From Fibrivirga algicola (GTDB taxonomy: Bacteria; Bacteroidota; Bacteroidia; Cytophagales; Spirosomataceae), in the NCBI RefSeq assembly GCF_011742925.1, contig NZ_WAEL01000015.1, positions 1 to 45,840 on the forward strand: a stretch of DNA of 45,840 bases, in the 5' to 3' direction. The notes beneath the pieces were generated by a model. The model saw only the letters and a list, made by a program, of their open reading frames with translations, did not search any database and was not told the origin of the DNA. Both the position numbers and the translations under genes were made by a program. Numbering within the stretch: position 1 is the stretch's first letter; each line of letters begins with the position of its first letter. Positions 1 to 6,685 of the stretch are shown one piece after another.

Positions 1-21
1 GTGGAGACGCAGGGATTTGAA
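1..21 (-). other. Partial tRNA 3' end: probable attachment-site core
   Basis: Read on the minus strand, these bases give a T-loop (TTCAAAT), a T-stem 3' strand (CCCTG), an acceptor 3' strand (CGTCTCC), a discriminator A and the first C of CCA. From base 22 the tRNA pattern stops, so this is only a 3' fragment. Such a fragment is what a phage integrating into a tRNA 3' end leaves at the end far from the integrase. The intact tRNA would then lie just beyond base 45840, next to the integrase. That part is inference, because the other copy is not in the window. Confidence 0.6.
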
Positions 22-251
22 TCATTACTATATTCTTCCCAAAAAGGCTTTTAAAGCACAGTAGAGGCACATTTTTTCCTTGATCGCTTGCCATTTTCGG
101 GCGTTTCGTATGCATTCCTTACACAGAAATCAATTAACTGATTATCAAACGAATAATATTTTATGTCAAGCGGTGGCAACATCGCTTGTTTTGGTTGGTT
201 GACTTGCGTTTCGGAACTTGCTGTGAGTCTACTCTCAATCAAAACTTGACC

Positions 252-494
252 ATGCCGTCAAAAAGAAGTCCTCGGTTCGAGCTGGATTCCGAGTCCGTAC
301 ACTGGTCTCTTTTTTCAGCCTCACAACTGGTCATCTTCTGGGCTACTCAGGGGCCTGACTATAGCCATATTCACCTCCCCATTGGCACCCTCGGTTTCAG
401 CTATGTCGCGCATCGCCTTTTAGGGTATGCTACGCTTTATTTGCTTGAAGCCATATTAATGCTTTGCTGCCTTCTTTACATTCCTCTCTCATAG
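252..494 (+). CDS. Possible small membrane protein, doubtful gene
   Basis: This 80-residue frame has a polar start followed by two hydrophobic stretches (about residues 22-34 and 55-77). An upstream TTG at 186 would lengthen it, but ATG 252 is the likelier start. No ribosome-binding site or promoter box is visible. Its last 19 bases overlap the end of the convergent gene at 476. It is the only reasonable rightward frame between the attachment site and the repressor operon. The rest of 22-475 shows no convincing gene, apart from one TGATTATCA palindrome at 139-147 like those in the 6.4-kb repeat block. Confidence 0.3.
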   Translation: MPSKRSPRFELDSESVHWSLFSASQLVIFWATQGPDYSHIHLPIGTLGFSYVAHRLLGYATLYLLEAILMLCCLLYIPLS

Positions 495-1036
495 ACCGCC
501 TTTTTAGGCAGGCTGATGGGATAGAACTCCTGCGCCAGTCGTTTATTCAGCGCCGCATTGAGAACGCTGATGCTCAGGTCTTCCCTTGCTTTTTCAGCGA
601 AGGTGGCAATCAAGTCGTAGAGCTCGTCATGCGAATCGAAAGGAATAGTCGTATGTATGTGGTGATGGACAGTTATGTGGCGAATGCATCGCCCCAGTGT
701 CTCATTAAGATGGGTCAACTGGGGCTCCGGTAACAGAATCAGATTCTTGTAGTAGAGCCGTTTTAGCGCAAAAGCTTTTGGAAAGTATTCATCGAAGTAG
801 GGTTTGGAGTCAATCAGCCATTGTTCTTCAGATTTGTCGTAGTACTGAAAGAAATTTAAAAAGCTAAAAACATCCTCGTAATACATCCCAAGTTCCTCAA
901 GAACCTCCTTGTAGGCTCCGAGCTTTTGCTCGAAGATTTTCTCCTGAAACAGTTTTTTGTTCTCCCGCCAGTAGACCAGAAGACCACTTACCAAAAAGGA
1001 CAAACAAGCTACGGTTGTCAGGATTATATCTTTCAT
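476..1036 (-). CDS. Membrane-anchored hypothetical protein in the repressor operon
   Basis: The 186-residue protein has one N-terminal transmembrane segment (about residues 5-23, followed by basic residues), then a mostly helical charged body predicted to face the cytoplasm. A His-rich stretch lies near residues 120-130. I recognise no family. It lies 118 bp downstream of, and codirectional with, the cI-like repressor, so it is probably expressed in the lysogen. Small membrane proteins in that position are often superinfection-exclusion or lysogenic-conversion factors. This role is inferred from location only. Confidence 0.75.
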   Translation of the reverse strand: MKDIILTTVACLSFLVSGLLVYWRENKKLFQEKIFEQKLGAYKEVLEELGMYYEDVFSFLNFFQYYDKSEEQWLIDSKPYFDEYFPKAFALKRLYYKNLILLPEPQLTHLNETLGRCIRHITVHHHIHTTIPFDSHDELYDLIATFAEKAREDLSISVLNAALNKRLAQEFYPISLPKKAVYERGM

Positions 1037-1154
1037 GCAGCCCTGAATGCGTGGAGGATAATTATGTAATTATTCATTCAAGGAGTTGGCTGCTGATTAG
1101 TAGTCCGACACTATTAATTGACGAGTTGAGTAGAAGTAGAGCTCGTATGAGCAC

Positions 1155-1508
1155 CTAGACCTTCTGTCGTTGCAACTCTGATTGCTGTTGTTGCAATTCA
1201 ACTTGTTGTTTTTGAAGTAGACGCCGCTGCATATCGATAACTTCTTCAGAAGGCATTAGCACATAGCCCACAGGTGGCTTCTGCATAGTTGACGTGGTGG
1301 CCTCTGTACCATCCACGAGCCAGGCTGCGGTAACGTCTAAAACCTCCGCAATTCGAAGGATTTCTGTCAAATCTGGCACAGTCTTACCCTGCTCCCATTT
1401 CGAGATGGTTTGCTTTCCGCTTTTCACGAGAATTCTTCTAGCCAGCTCGTCTTGACTCATTCCCACTTCCTCGCGCCGCTGACGTAGGCGTTGTCCGAAT
1501 TCGCTCAT
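1155..1508 (-). CDS. XRE-family repressor (cI-like)
   Basis: The 117-residue protein carries an N-terminal HTH_3/Cro-C1 domain (about residues 6-62: QRLRQRREEVGMSQDELARR, then the recognition-helix stretch KQTISKWEQGK). Its C-terminus is a Gln-rich coiled coil (about 88-117), likely for oligomerisation. There is no LexA-type peptidase domain, so induction by RecA-stimulated self-cleavage is not expected. It is transcribed leftward, divergent from the small gene at 1650. The 141-bp gap holds GTAATA operator half-sites over a rightward promoter. This is the classic layout of a lysogeny repressor, and it probably maintains the prophage by shutting the early promoter. Confidence 0.88.
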   Translation of the reverse strand: MSEFGQRLRQRREEVGMSQDELARRILVKSGKQTISKWEQGKTVPDLTEILRIAEVLDVTAAWLVDGTEATTSTMQKPPVGYVLMPSEEVIDMQRRLLQKQQVELQQQQSELQRQKV

Positions 1509-1550
1509 CTTAAAAAATACTACTCAGCAAAAAGAAAATATTCCTACCGC

Positions 1551-1580
1551 TTGACATGTAGTAATAGAATATTACCTTTG
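1551..1580 (+). promoter_or_regulatory. Early rightward promoter (Bacteroidota type)
   Basis: A -33 TTG at 1551-1553 is followed, after 19 bp, by a perfect -7 box TACCTTTG at 1573-1580 (consensus TAnnTTTG). It would drive the gene at 1650 and probably the early operon. The -7 box overlaps the GTAATA palindromes, so a bound repressor would block it. Confidence 0.75.
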
Positions 1581-1597
1581 TAATATTTAAACATTAC
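1561..1597. promoter_or_regulatory. Repressor operator cluster (GTAATA half-sites)
   Basis: GTAATA at 1561-1566 and TATTAC at 1570-1575 form a palindrome with a 3-bp spacer. TATTAC 1570-1575 also pairs with GTAATA 1580-1585 across 4 bp. GTAAT 1580-1584 has a further inverted partner ATTAC at 1593-1597. The overlapping half-sites cover the -7 box of the early promoter. The likely ligand is the XRE repressor encoded at 1155-1508. Confidence 0.65.
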
Positions 1598-1649
1598 ACG
1601 GTATATAATGCTGTGTAAATGTAGTCTACTGGCATTATTCAGGCAACTC

Positions 1650-1967
1650 ATGAGCAACGCGAATAAACGAACGGTCTACACCGACCCCCTGACGGTCGAG
1701 CACTGGCGCGAACGGCTAACTAAGCTGATACCAAAAAAAATGACGCTGAAGGACCTGGCCGAGCGCATCGCCAGCGAGGACAAGTATTTCGAGGGGATAA
1801 CGGGCTACTCGCGTCTAACCAATATCGTCAACTCGCGCGGTGGGTTACAGGCGACCAACCGACTGGTCCTACTACTAGAACGGCTAGACCTAAAAGTAGA
1901 GTCTGGCCAGGAGGAACCGGCTACCTCGAAGGTATTTAAACGTCAGAAAATCAACCTTTTAGATTGA
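1650..1967 (+). CDS. Small early protein, Cro position
   Basis: This 105-residue protein is the first rightward gene after the switch region. ATG 1650 is preferred over the upstream in-frame ATG at 1608, because 1608 lies only 28 bp past the -7 box and would add an unrelated Cys/Leu-rich tail. It is basic at the start, then has an amphipathic helical region (about residues 20-85: KKMTLKDLAERIASEDKYF, then YSRLTNIVNSRGGL) that could be a helix-turn-helix. Position and size suggest a Cro-like or early regulatory role. I do not recognise the family. Confidence 0.7.
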   Translation: MSNANKRTVYTDPLTVEHWRERLTKLIPKKMTLKDLAERIASEDKYFEGITGYSRLTNIVNSRGGLQATNRLVLLLERLDLKVESGQEEPATSKVFKRQKINLLD

Positions 1968-2009
1968 CAAGTACCCAGTACGCTTACCCAGTACATTTTC
2001 CAACAAAAA

Positions 2010-2040
2010 ACCCCGGCCTGCCTAGGAACAGAACCGGGGT
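2010..2040 (-). terminator. GC-rich hairpin, terminator best formed leftward
   Basis: The arms ACCCCGG (2010-2016) and CCGGGGT (2034-2040) are perfect inverted repeats with a 17-nt loop. On the minus strand the stem runs into a T tract, giving a standard intrinsic terminator. On the plus strand it is followed only by AATAAACC. It separates the 1650 gene from the early operon and may also attenuate rightward transcription. Confidence 0.55.
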
Positions 2041-2061
2041 AATAAACCTCTGCAAAAGAGA

Positions 2062-2232
2062 ATGCAAACGTATAAAAAAAGTACGCTCACCCGGCATGCC
2101 CAGGTGAGCGAGTACCAAGCCTGTGCTGCCGCCAAGCTGCGCGCCCGGAAGTTAGGGCTCACCCTAATCCCAGCTCACTACACGGGTCAGATGCAGACGA
2201 TTCAGGCCATCTTGAACCGGTCACGGTCATGA
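2062..2232 (+). CDS. Small basic hypothetical protein
   Basis: This 56-residue frame starts at ATG 2062. Its TGA stop overlaps the ATG of the next gene in an ATGA arrangement (2229-2232). The protein is rich in Arg, Lys, Gln and Ala and looks helical, with no recognised motif. The coupling to the following gene, the absence of better frames and its place at the head of the early operon support it as real. Its function is unknown. Confidence 0.6.
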   Translation: MQTYKKSTLTRHAQVSEYQACAAAKLRARKLGLTLIPAHYTGQMQTIQAILNRSRS

Positions 2233-2474
2233 AGAAGGATAAGCCAGCTCGCAGTGCTTGGGAGAAAGCAACCCATACCCGGAAGGGGTACCGGGTCAAG
2301 GATGTAACGTGGAACGTGGCCCTCAACCTATTTCTGGGGATGGTGGCCGATCCGCTTTTTACGACGGCCAGACACCCCTGGGTGGCGGCCTCGTGGCGCA
2401 AAGATGGGAAGAGCGCCAATGCAAATCGACCCGACTTGGATCTTGTAGCACCGGGTAAGAAGCCCACTAACTAA
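2229..2474 (+). CDS. Small hypothetical protein, early operon
   Basis: The 81-residue protein is translationally coupled (ATGA) to the 56-residue gene upstream. It is basic at the N-terminus (KKDKPARSAWEKATHTRKGY), has a short hydrophobic middle (VALNLFLGMVADPLF) and ends in a Lys/Pro-rich tail. No family is recognised. Two other frames overlap it, but the coupling at both ends of the operon favours this one. Confidence 0.6.
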   Translation: MKKDKPARSAWEKATHTRKGYRVKDVTWNVALNLFLGMVADPLFTTARHPWVAASWRKDGKSANANRPDLDLVAPGKKPTN

Positions 2475-2481
2475 CCAGACA

Positions 2482-2751
2482 ATGCCACCAGAAGAAACCA
2501 ACTCCCACTCCTCTCCGGCGCTCAAAGCCTGGGAACTGGGTCAGGACCGGGTCTGTGTCGAGCAGACCACCAACCACCTCTACGGCGCGCTGGAGGCCGT
2601 GGCCTTTCACCAGAAGGGGCAGCTCCTTCGCCCCGAGCAGCCAACTGATCCCTATAACCTGACGGGTCTGCTGGCCAACCTGAGAAGCATCATCGACGTG
2701 TGGAACCACCAAACGATCCGCAACATCGTGGATGAGGTAAAGGGGCTATGA
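2482..2751 (+). CDS. Small acidic hypothetical protein
   Basis: The 89-residue protein is soluble and probably all-helical, with no cysteine motif or transmembrane segment. A 7-bp gap separates it from the gene upstream, and its TGA overlaps the next ATG (ATGA, 2748-2751). This continues the coupled early operon. No family is recognised. Small proteins of this kind in phage early operons are often host-takeover or recombination accessory factors, but nothing in the sequence shows which. Confidence 0.68.
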   Translation: MPPEETNSHSSPALKAWELGQDRVCVEQTTNHLYGALEAVAFHQKGQLLRPEQPTDPYNLTGLLANLRSIIDVWNHQTIRNIVDEVKGL

Positions 2752-2897
2752 TCGGCATACTAACACTTGGCTTAGGGATGGCTATTGCCATTCCCTTTCT
2801 CCTGAAAAAAAGGCGCAATCCGCTCGATGAGCGACTGCCAACGACCAAAGCACTGAAGACCAATGGACGCCCCAAAAACCGCCACCTTCCTTCATGA
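2748..2897 (+). CDS. Small single-pass membrane protein
   Basis: This 49-residue frame starts at the ATGA junction with the gene upstream. Residues 2-19 (IGILTLGLGMAIAIPFLL) form a transmembrane segment, followed at once by KKRR. The basic run predicts an N-out, C-in orientation. The C-terminal tail is short and basic. Its last 35 bases overlap the gene at 2863. A role at the membrane is certain only in the sense of topology. Confidence 0.6.
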   Translation: MIGILTLGLGMAIAIPFLLKKRRNPLDERLPTTKALKTNGRPKNRHLPS

Positions 2898-3207
2898 GCT
2901 GGGCCCCTCAGAGGGGTGGTTGTCAACCAACCGGGTCAAGCTTTACCGGCTCGATCCACCCTGCCCGGTCAGAACGCTGGCCGAGCCTATCATCGGAGCT
3001 GGTAGTCCGCTGACCCAGTACGTTGCCGTTTCGTCGACGGCTTACAGCAGCCGTTCCGGCAAGCCTGAAACCATCGTGTTTTTGACCAATTCAGCGGGCA
3101 AAACCAAGCTATCCGACCTGCTTACCCAGGCCAGCGTGCAGGCGTTCGATGCCTTTGAGCAGGCGCTGGCCATGCTGGGCTATACACTTTCACCAATCAA
3201 CTCATAG
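2863..3207 (+). CDS. Hypothetical protein, early operon
   Basis: The 114-residue protein overlaps the previous small membrane gene by 35 bp in another frame. It has a mixed sequence with a beta-rich middle (about residues 46-80) and a helical C-terminus (TQASVQAFDAFEQALAMLGY). There is no transmembrane segment or recognised motif. It is followed 4 bp later by the gene at 3212, so it belongs to the same transcription unit. Confidence 0.68.
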   Translation: MDAPKTATFLHELGPSEGWLSTNRVKLYRLDPPCPVRTLAEPIIGAGSPLTQYVAVSSTAYSSRSGKPETIVFLTNSAGKTKLSDLLTQASVQAFDAFEQALAMLGYTLSPINS

Positions 3208-3211
3208 ACAG

Positions 3212-4036
3212 ATGACTATCGAGACCAAACAACTGAACACACCAGCCGGGCTGGTGGAATTTCCAACAATTTCGTATTCCATCAACCCAGTGCAGGACGT
3301 ACTGGTAGCGGGTTTGCCCCTTACCGAAGACCTGCTACTCGATGACGGGTATGGTGGTAAGGAAGCCGACTGGCTGGTGCTGGGCCGGTTGAGCGAGACC
3401 TCTTTTCCCCTGAAGCAGATTACTTATAACTGCCTGGAGCAGTCAGGCTGGGATTTTATCCGGTATCCGGATCCACTGGTGGCCCTTGGCACCGCTACCC
3501 AGGAGTCAGAACTGCCCGACGATGGGCTGCTTAAAATCATTGCCGATACGGTGCAGCAGGGAGCCAGGGAGCGCCAGCAAGAGTCGAGGGGTGATCTGGG
3601 CCTGATGAGTGAGCTGGCTGATCTGATGAAGAAACCGACGCCTCCCCCTGCCGAGCCAGGCAGCTTCAAGTTCGAAGCCCTTAAGCAGACGGTCGACTAC
3701 CTGCGCCACTCGGGTGCTATGTCGCACCTGGATCCGTCAGTTATTCTGCTGGGCGCTACCATGTCGGCCTACATCAATGATGATTTGGAGGAAGCCGACC
3801 TACTGGAAATGGTCGAAACGGACCGGGAACGTACGCTGGCCTACGGGCTGATTGCCTCGGTTTGGGAACTGCACTACGGCGAGAAATCAATCAAACTCGA
3901 TCACGCCTCCCACGACGTGGCGGCAGAGCTGTTTGCCGCAGGCATTACCAAGCAGCCCGAGTTTACGGCTTTTCTGGAGAAGCTGATTGATACCGAGGAA
4001 ACTACTGATCAACCCCTACCTCATCCAGCCAATTAA
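3212..4036 (+). CDS. Hypothetical early protein of 274 residues
   Basis: ATG 3212 lies 4 bp after the previous stop. An in-frame ATG at 3149 lies inside the upstream gene and would add an unrelated tail, so it is rejected. The protein is acidic and soluble. Residues about 1-110 look alpha/beta. A Pro-rich linker (KKPTPPPAEPGS, about 148-159) separates a helical C-terminal part. I recognise no family. Its place just before the replication gene suggests an accessory role in DNA metabolism, by context only. Confidence 0.75.
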   Translation: MTIETKQLNTPAGLVEFPTISYSINPVQDVLVAGLPLTEDLLLDDGYGGKEADWLVLGRLSETSFPLKQITYNCLEQSGWDFIRYPDPLVALGTATQESELPDDGLLKIIADTVQQGARERQQESRGDLGLMSELADLMKKPTPPPAEPGSFKFEALKQTVDYLRHSGAMSHLDPSVILLGATMSAYINDDLEEADLLEMVETDRERTLAYGLIASVWELHYGEKSIKLDHASHDVAAELFAAGITKQPEFTAFLEKLIDTEETTDQPLPHPAN

Positions 4037-4040
4037 ACGC

Positions 4041-4169
4041 ATGATCGAGGTCCTGACCTGGCTCCACGTTATGGCTAAGACAGCCGCCCTGGCTTTAAGC
4101 TGGGGCGTGCTGCTTTGGCTGGTACTATCCCTTCTTTTTCACCGCAACCAAAATCAGTCCAATCCATGA
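4041..4169 (+). CDS. Short transmembrane protein (42 residues)
   Basis: The frame from ATG 4041 (4 bp after the preceding stop) encodes an amphipathic N-terminus and one strong transmembrane helix (ALALSWGVLLWLVLSLLF, about residues 14-31), then a short polar tail. Its TGA overlaps the next ATG at 4166. An upstream in-frame ATG at 3987 lies inside the previous gene and is unlikely. Function is unknown. It is the second tiny membrane protein in this operon. Confidence 0.6.
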   Translation: MIEVLTWLHVMAKTAALALSWGVLLWLVLSLLFHRNQNQSNP

Positions 4170-4399
4170 ACGAGCGCATTGTTGAAACGCCCCTGGGCAA
4201 CGTACTGCTGTACCGGGACATAACGGCCGGGGAACAGGACCAGGTGATTGTTCGGGGCTGGCACCCGAACGGATCAGTGGTGGCCAGCACAATCATTGAC
4301 ATCAGTAGCCCGGAACGGGCCCAACAACTCATTCAGGAGTACACCCCTGAGCAGGCTACCAAGTTCATCCAGTTTGTGGTAACCCCCTTTAGCAAATGA
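4166..4399 (+). CDS. Small hypothetical protein
   Basis: The 77-residue protein starts at the ATGA junction (4166-4169), not at the upstream ATG 4115. It appears beta-rich at first (NERIVETPLGNVLLYRDI), with a helical C-terminal half (PERAQQLIQEYTPEQATKFI). It ends in another ATGA overlap at 4396-4399. No family is recognised. The chain of couplings from 4041 to 6290 indicates one polycistronic message ending in the DUF3987 gene. Confidence 0.68.
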   Translation: MNERIVETPLGNVLLYRDITAGEQDQVIVRGWHPNGSVVASTIIDISSPERAQQLIQEYTPEQATKFIQFVVTPFSK

Positions 4400-4872
4400 A
4401 CACCAACACCGTTCTAAATCCCAAGCGTCAGGCGTTTGCCGATGCCCAGCAGGAGCTGATCCAGCTCACCCAGCTAGGGCCTGTCGGTTCGCCCCTCGAT
4501 GCTACTGTCGTCGAGGAGGTCGTCAACAAGGCCGTCGAATTGATCGAGAGTCTGGAGGTAGCGGCGGCGTTACCCAAAAACGTCTACGGTCCCCGCTACG
4601 AAACCACCAACCAGCAGTACAACCAGCCGGGCGGTGATTTTATCCAGCAGCAGGTCATTGGCCCCCGCTCGGTGCAGCATCACACCACCGAGATCAACGT
4701 GCCCACTGAGCGCTTTTACCGGCTCTCGACCAACTTAATAATCTCAACCAGCGGTCAGTTTGCCTTCCGCCCCGAAACCAGGCAACTGCACCTAGCGGTG
4801 GGTTTATTTGATCTATCGGAAACCGAGGCGCTGCGGCTCGAGGCTTTTCTTCACAACGACTACAACAGTTAA
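4396..4872 (+). CDS. Hypothetical protein preceding the replication gene
   Basis: The 158-residue protein has a helical N-terminal third, including VVEEVVNKAVELIESLEV, then a Gln/Asn/Tyr-rich linker (about residues 64-90) and a C-terminal beta/helix region. It is coupled to its neighbours by ATGA (4396) and TAATG (4870-4874). The layout suggests a protein-protein adaptor, perhaps a partner of the next gene's product. This is inferred from context; no family is recognised. Confidence 0.7.
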   Translation: MNTNTVLNPKRQAFADAQQELIQLTQLGPVGSPLDATVVEEVVNKAVELIESLEVAAALPKNVYGPRYETTNQQYNQPGGDFIQQQVIGPRSVQHHTTEINVPTERFYRLSTNLIISTSGQFAFRPETRQLHLAVGLFDLSETEALRLEAFLHNDYNS

Positions 4873-6290
4873 TGCGCCAGTATAACCCTAACCTCGATAC
4901 TGGCTTTAGAAAGCCAGCCGGCCCTCCACCGGGGGAGCAACCCAATGCCTACGCCTCCCTGGTCACCGATGACGACCTGGAAGCAGAAACCAAGAAACGC
5001 CGGGCCGGTCTGGTGTTTCCCCTGGACGTATTTCCTGACCGGCTTAAACCCCTGATTGCCCAGCTGGTGGAGAACATGCACGGTGAGCGGGCCTTTATTG
5101 GGCTTTCGTTGCTGCAATGCGCCTCGGCCGCTATCGGCTCCGCCCTGCGGGCCCAGACACCCTCCAGGTGGCAGGTGTGCCTGAGCATGTGGGGAGCCAC
5201 GGTTGGTATTTCCTCCTCGGGTAAGTCCATGATCCAGGGCGTCCTGCTGCGGCCGTTGCACAAGATCCAGGACGAATACAACCGGTTGTATCTGGACGAG
5301 TGCCGGGCTGCGGCCGCCGATAATTCGGATAAATTCCCTAACCAGAAGGTGCTGCTGTTCTCCGATATCACCTTCGAGTCATTGATCAAAGACGTATTCG
5401 GCCACAATTTCAAGGGCGTCGTCCGCTACGAAGATGAACTGCTCAAGTGGCTCGATGACATGGACCGCTACAAGACCGGCAAGTCGGAAGCGTCGTTCTG
5501 GACGTCGGCCTGGTCCCCTTCTTCCTCGTTTTCAATGCGGCGGGCGGGCAACAAATTCACCTACATTGACAAGAATCACCTGGTGGCCTCGGTGATGGGC
5601 TCGACCCAGCCTGACGTGCTGTACCGGTTCTACGAGCAAAACCGGCTTCAGACAGGCTACATCTTCCGGATGCTGTTCGCCTTTGCCGAGACCGACCGGG
5701 TGATCTCCCCCAACCTGACCTATAGCCTGCCCGAAGAGGTGATCGAGCCCTACACCACGATGATCCAGCGGCTGCACAACGAGCTGCGTATGGACTGGCC
5801 CGACTCCGAACCCCAGGTGGTGACCATGCACGTGGACGGCGTGAAGCTGTTTCAGGAGTGGCAGGACAAACACACCAAGCAGATCAACCGGATGGAGAGT
5901 CTGACCGACCGCAACGTGCTGGGCGGCATCTTTGGAAAAATCAAAGAATACGTCCTGCGCATCTCACTCATTCTGGCGGCAATGGACTGGACCTTCACCT
6001 ATGGCACGCTGGGCAGCGTAAAGGGTTTCGGCATCAAGGTTGACTACGTGGCCGCCTCCCTCCGCGTATGCGAGTACTTCATGGCCAGCGGCTTTGAAGC
6101 CTACCAGGTAGCCAAAAACAAAGTCATGGTACCGCCCAATGTGCTTGAATTTGCGGCCTTGCTGAAGGCCTACAATTACAACCAGACGGAGATGGGTAGG
6201 CATCTGAACGTGTCCAGGCAGGCGGTCAACCGTAAGCTCCACGACTACATGGACAAATACCCCGGCGCGTTCGGAGCCCGTAATTTCTAA
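4872..6290 (+). CDS. DUF3987-type ATPase, probable phage replication protein
   Basis: The 472-residue protein has a Walker A motif GISSSGKS (about residues 112-119) in a RecA-like context, an acidic segment RYEDELLKWLDDMDRY (about 185-200) that could hold the Walker B, and a C-terminal helix-turn-helix (about 436-466: YNQTEMGRHLNVSRQAVNRK). This fits DUF3987-family proteins, which occur with mobile-element primases and helicases. The likely role is replication initiation or helicase loading, using the C-terminal HTH to bind DNA. It is the last gene of the early operon and is followed immediately by the GTTGACA repeat block, its natural candidate binding site. Confidence 0.75.
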   Translation: MRQYNPNLDTGFRKPAGPPPGEQPNAYASLVTDDDLEAETKKRRAGLVFPLDVFPDRLKPLIAQLVENMHGERAFIGLSLLQCASAAIGSALRAQTPSRWQVCLSMWGATVGISSSGKSMIQGVLLRPLHKIQDEYNRLYLDECRAAAADNSDKFPNQKVLLFSDITFESLIKDVFGHNFKGVVRYEDELLKWLDDMDRYKTGKSEASFWTSAWSPSSSFSMRRAGNKFTYIDKNHLVASVMGSTQPDVLYRFYEQNRLQTGYIFRMLFAFAETDRVISPNLTYSLPEEVIEPYTTMIQRLHNELRMDWPDSEPQVVTMHVDGVKLFQEWQDKHTKQINRMESLTDRNVLGGIFGKIKEYVLRISLILAAMDWTFTYGTLGSVKGFGIKVDYVAASLRVCEYFMASGFEAYQVAKNKVMVPPNVLEFAALLKAYNYNQTEMGRHLNVSRQAVNRKLHDYMDKYPGAFGARNF

Positions 6291-6312
6291 GCGATTGTGG
6301 CTGCTGTTGCGA

Positions 6313-6644
6313 TGTTGACACGGCTCAGTGCAATTCTACACCTAAATAACTGATAATCAATGTCAACACGTGTCAACTTCTGTCAACATTTTGCCGTTTT
6401 TGAAGTAGTTAACTTCCTGATTATCAATGGCATTATAGCAACACGCGCATGTTGACATAGGTTGACACCGTGTCAACACGTGTCAACGCACCACAGTTGA
6501 CACCCGCCCTTTGATTATCAGCGAGTTAAGGGTATCAAAAACGGCAAAATGTTGACTCTAGTTGCGCGGTAGGCTAAACTGATAATCAATTGGTTAACAT
6601 ATAAATAGGACTAAACTAACGTGGTTTCTTGTCAACATGTCAAC
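6313..6644. repeat. Iteron array: 11 exact GTTGACA/TGTCAAC boxes
   Basis: Exact 7-mers occur at 6314, 6361, 6371, 6381, 6451, 6461, 6471, 6481, 6496, 6630 and 6638. A twelfth box at 6551 matches six of seven bases. Boxes 6361/6371/6381 and 6451/6461/6471/6481 start exactly 10 bp apart, so each set lies on one face of the helix. Four TGATWATCA palindromes (6351, 6418, 6512, 6580) lie between them. The array is non-coding and fits binding sites for an initiator or partition protein. Confidence 0.85.
6351..6588. other. Large nested dyad: candidate replication origin
   Basis: All elements share a centre at base 6469. They are a 17-bp palindrome 6461-6477, GTTGACA/TGTCAAC at 6451-6457 and 6481-6487, TGATTATCA at 6418-6426 and 6512-6520, and perfect 22-bp inverted arms at 6382-6403 and 6535-6556. 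An outermost TGATAATCA pair at 6351-6359 and 6580-6588 is displaced by one base. The block lies directly after the DUF3987 gene and before the late genes. An origin with its initiator gene alongside is the simplest reading. A centromere-like partition site or a complex operator is possible. Nothing in 6291-6685 codes convincingly. Confidence 0.6.
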
Positions 6645-6685
6645 ACGCACCACAACACGCTTTGTGGTGCCGATCAATTCATCCC

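Noticed and set aside
51-242. Leftward 63-residue frame near the attachment site
   Set aside because: No start context or family, overlaps the opposite frame, and composition is unremarkable. Probably chance.
6361-6645. CRISPR-like array
   Set aside because: The repeated units are 7-9 bp and mirrored, with no equal spacers and no cas genes nearby. They are iterons, not CRISPR.
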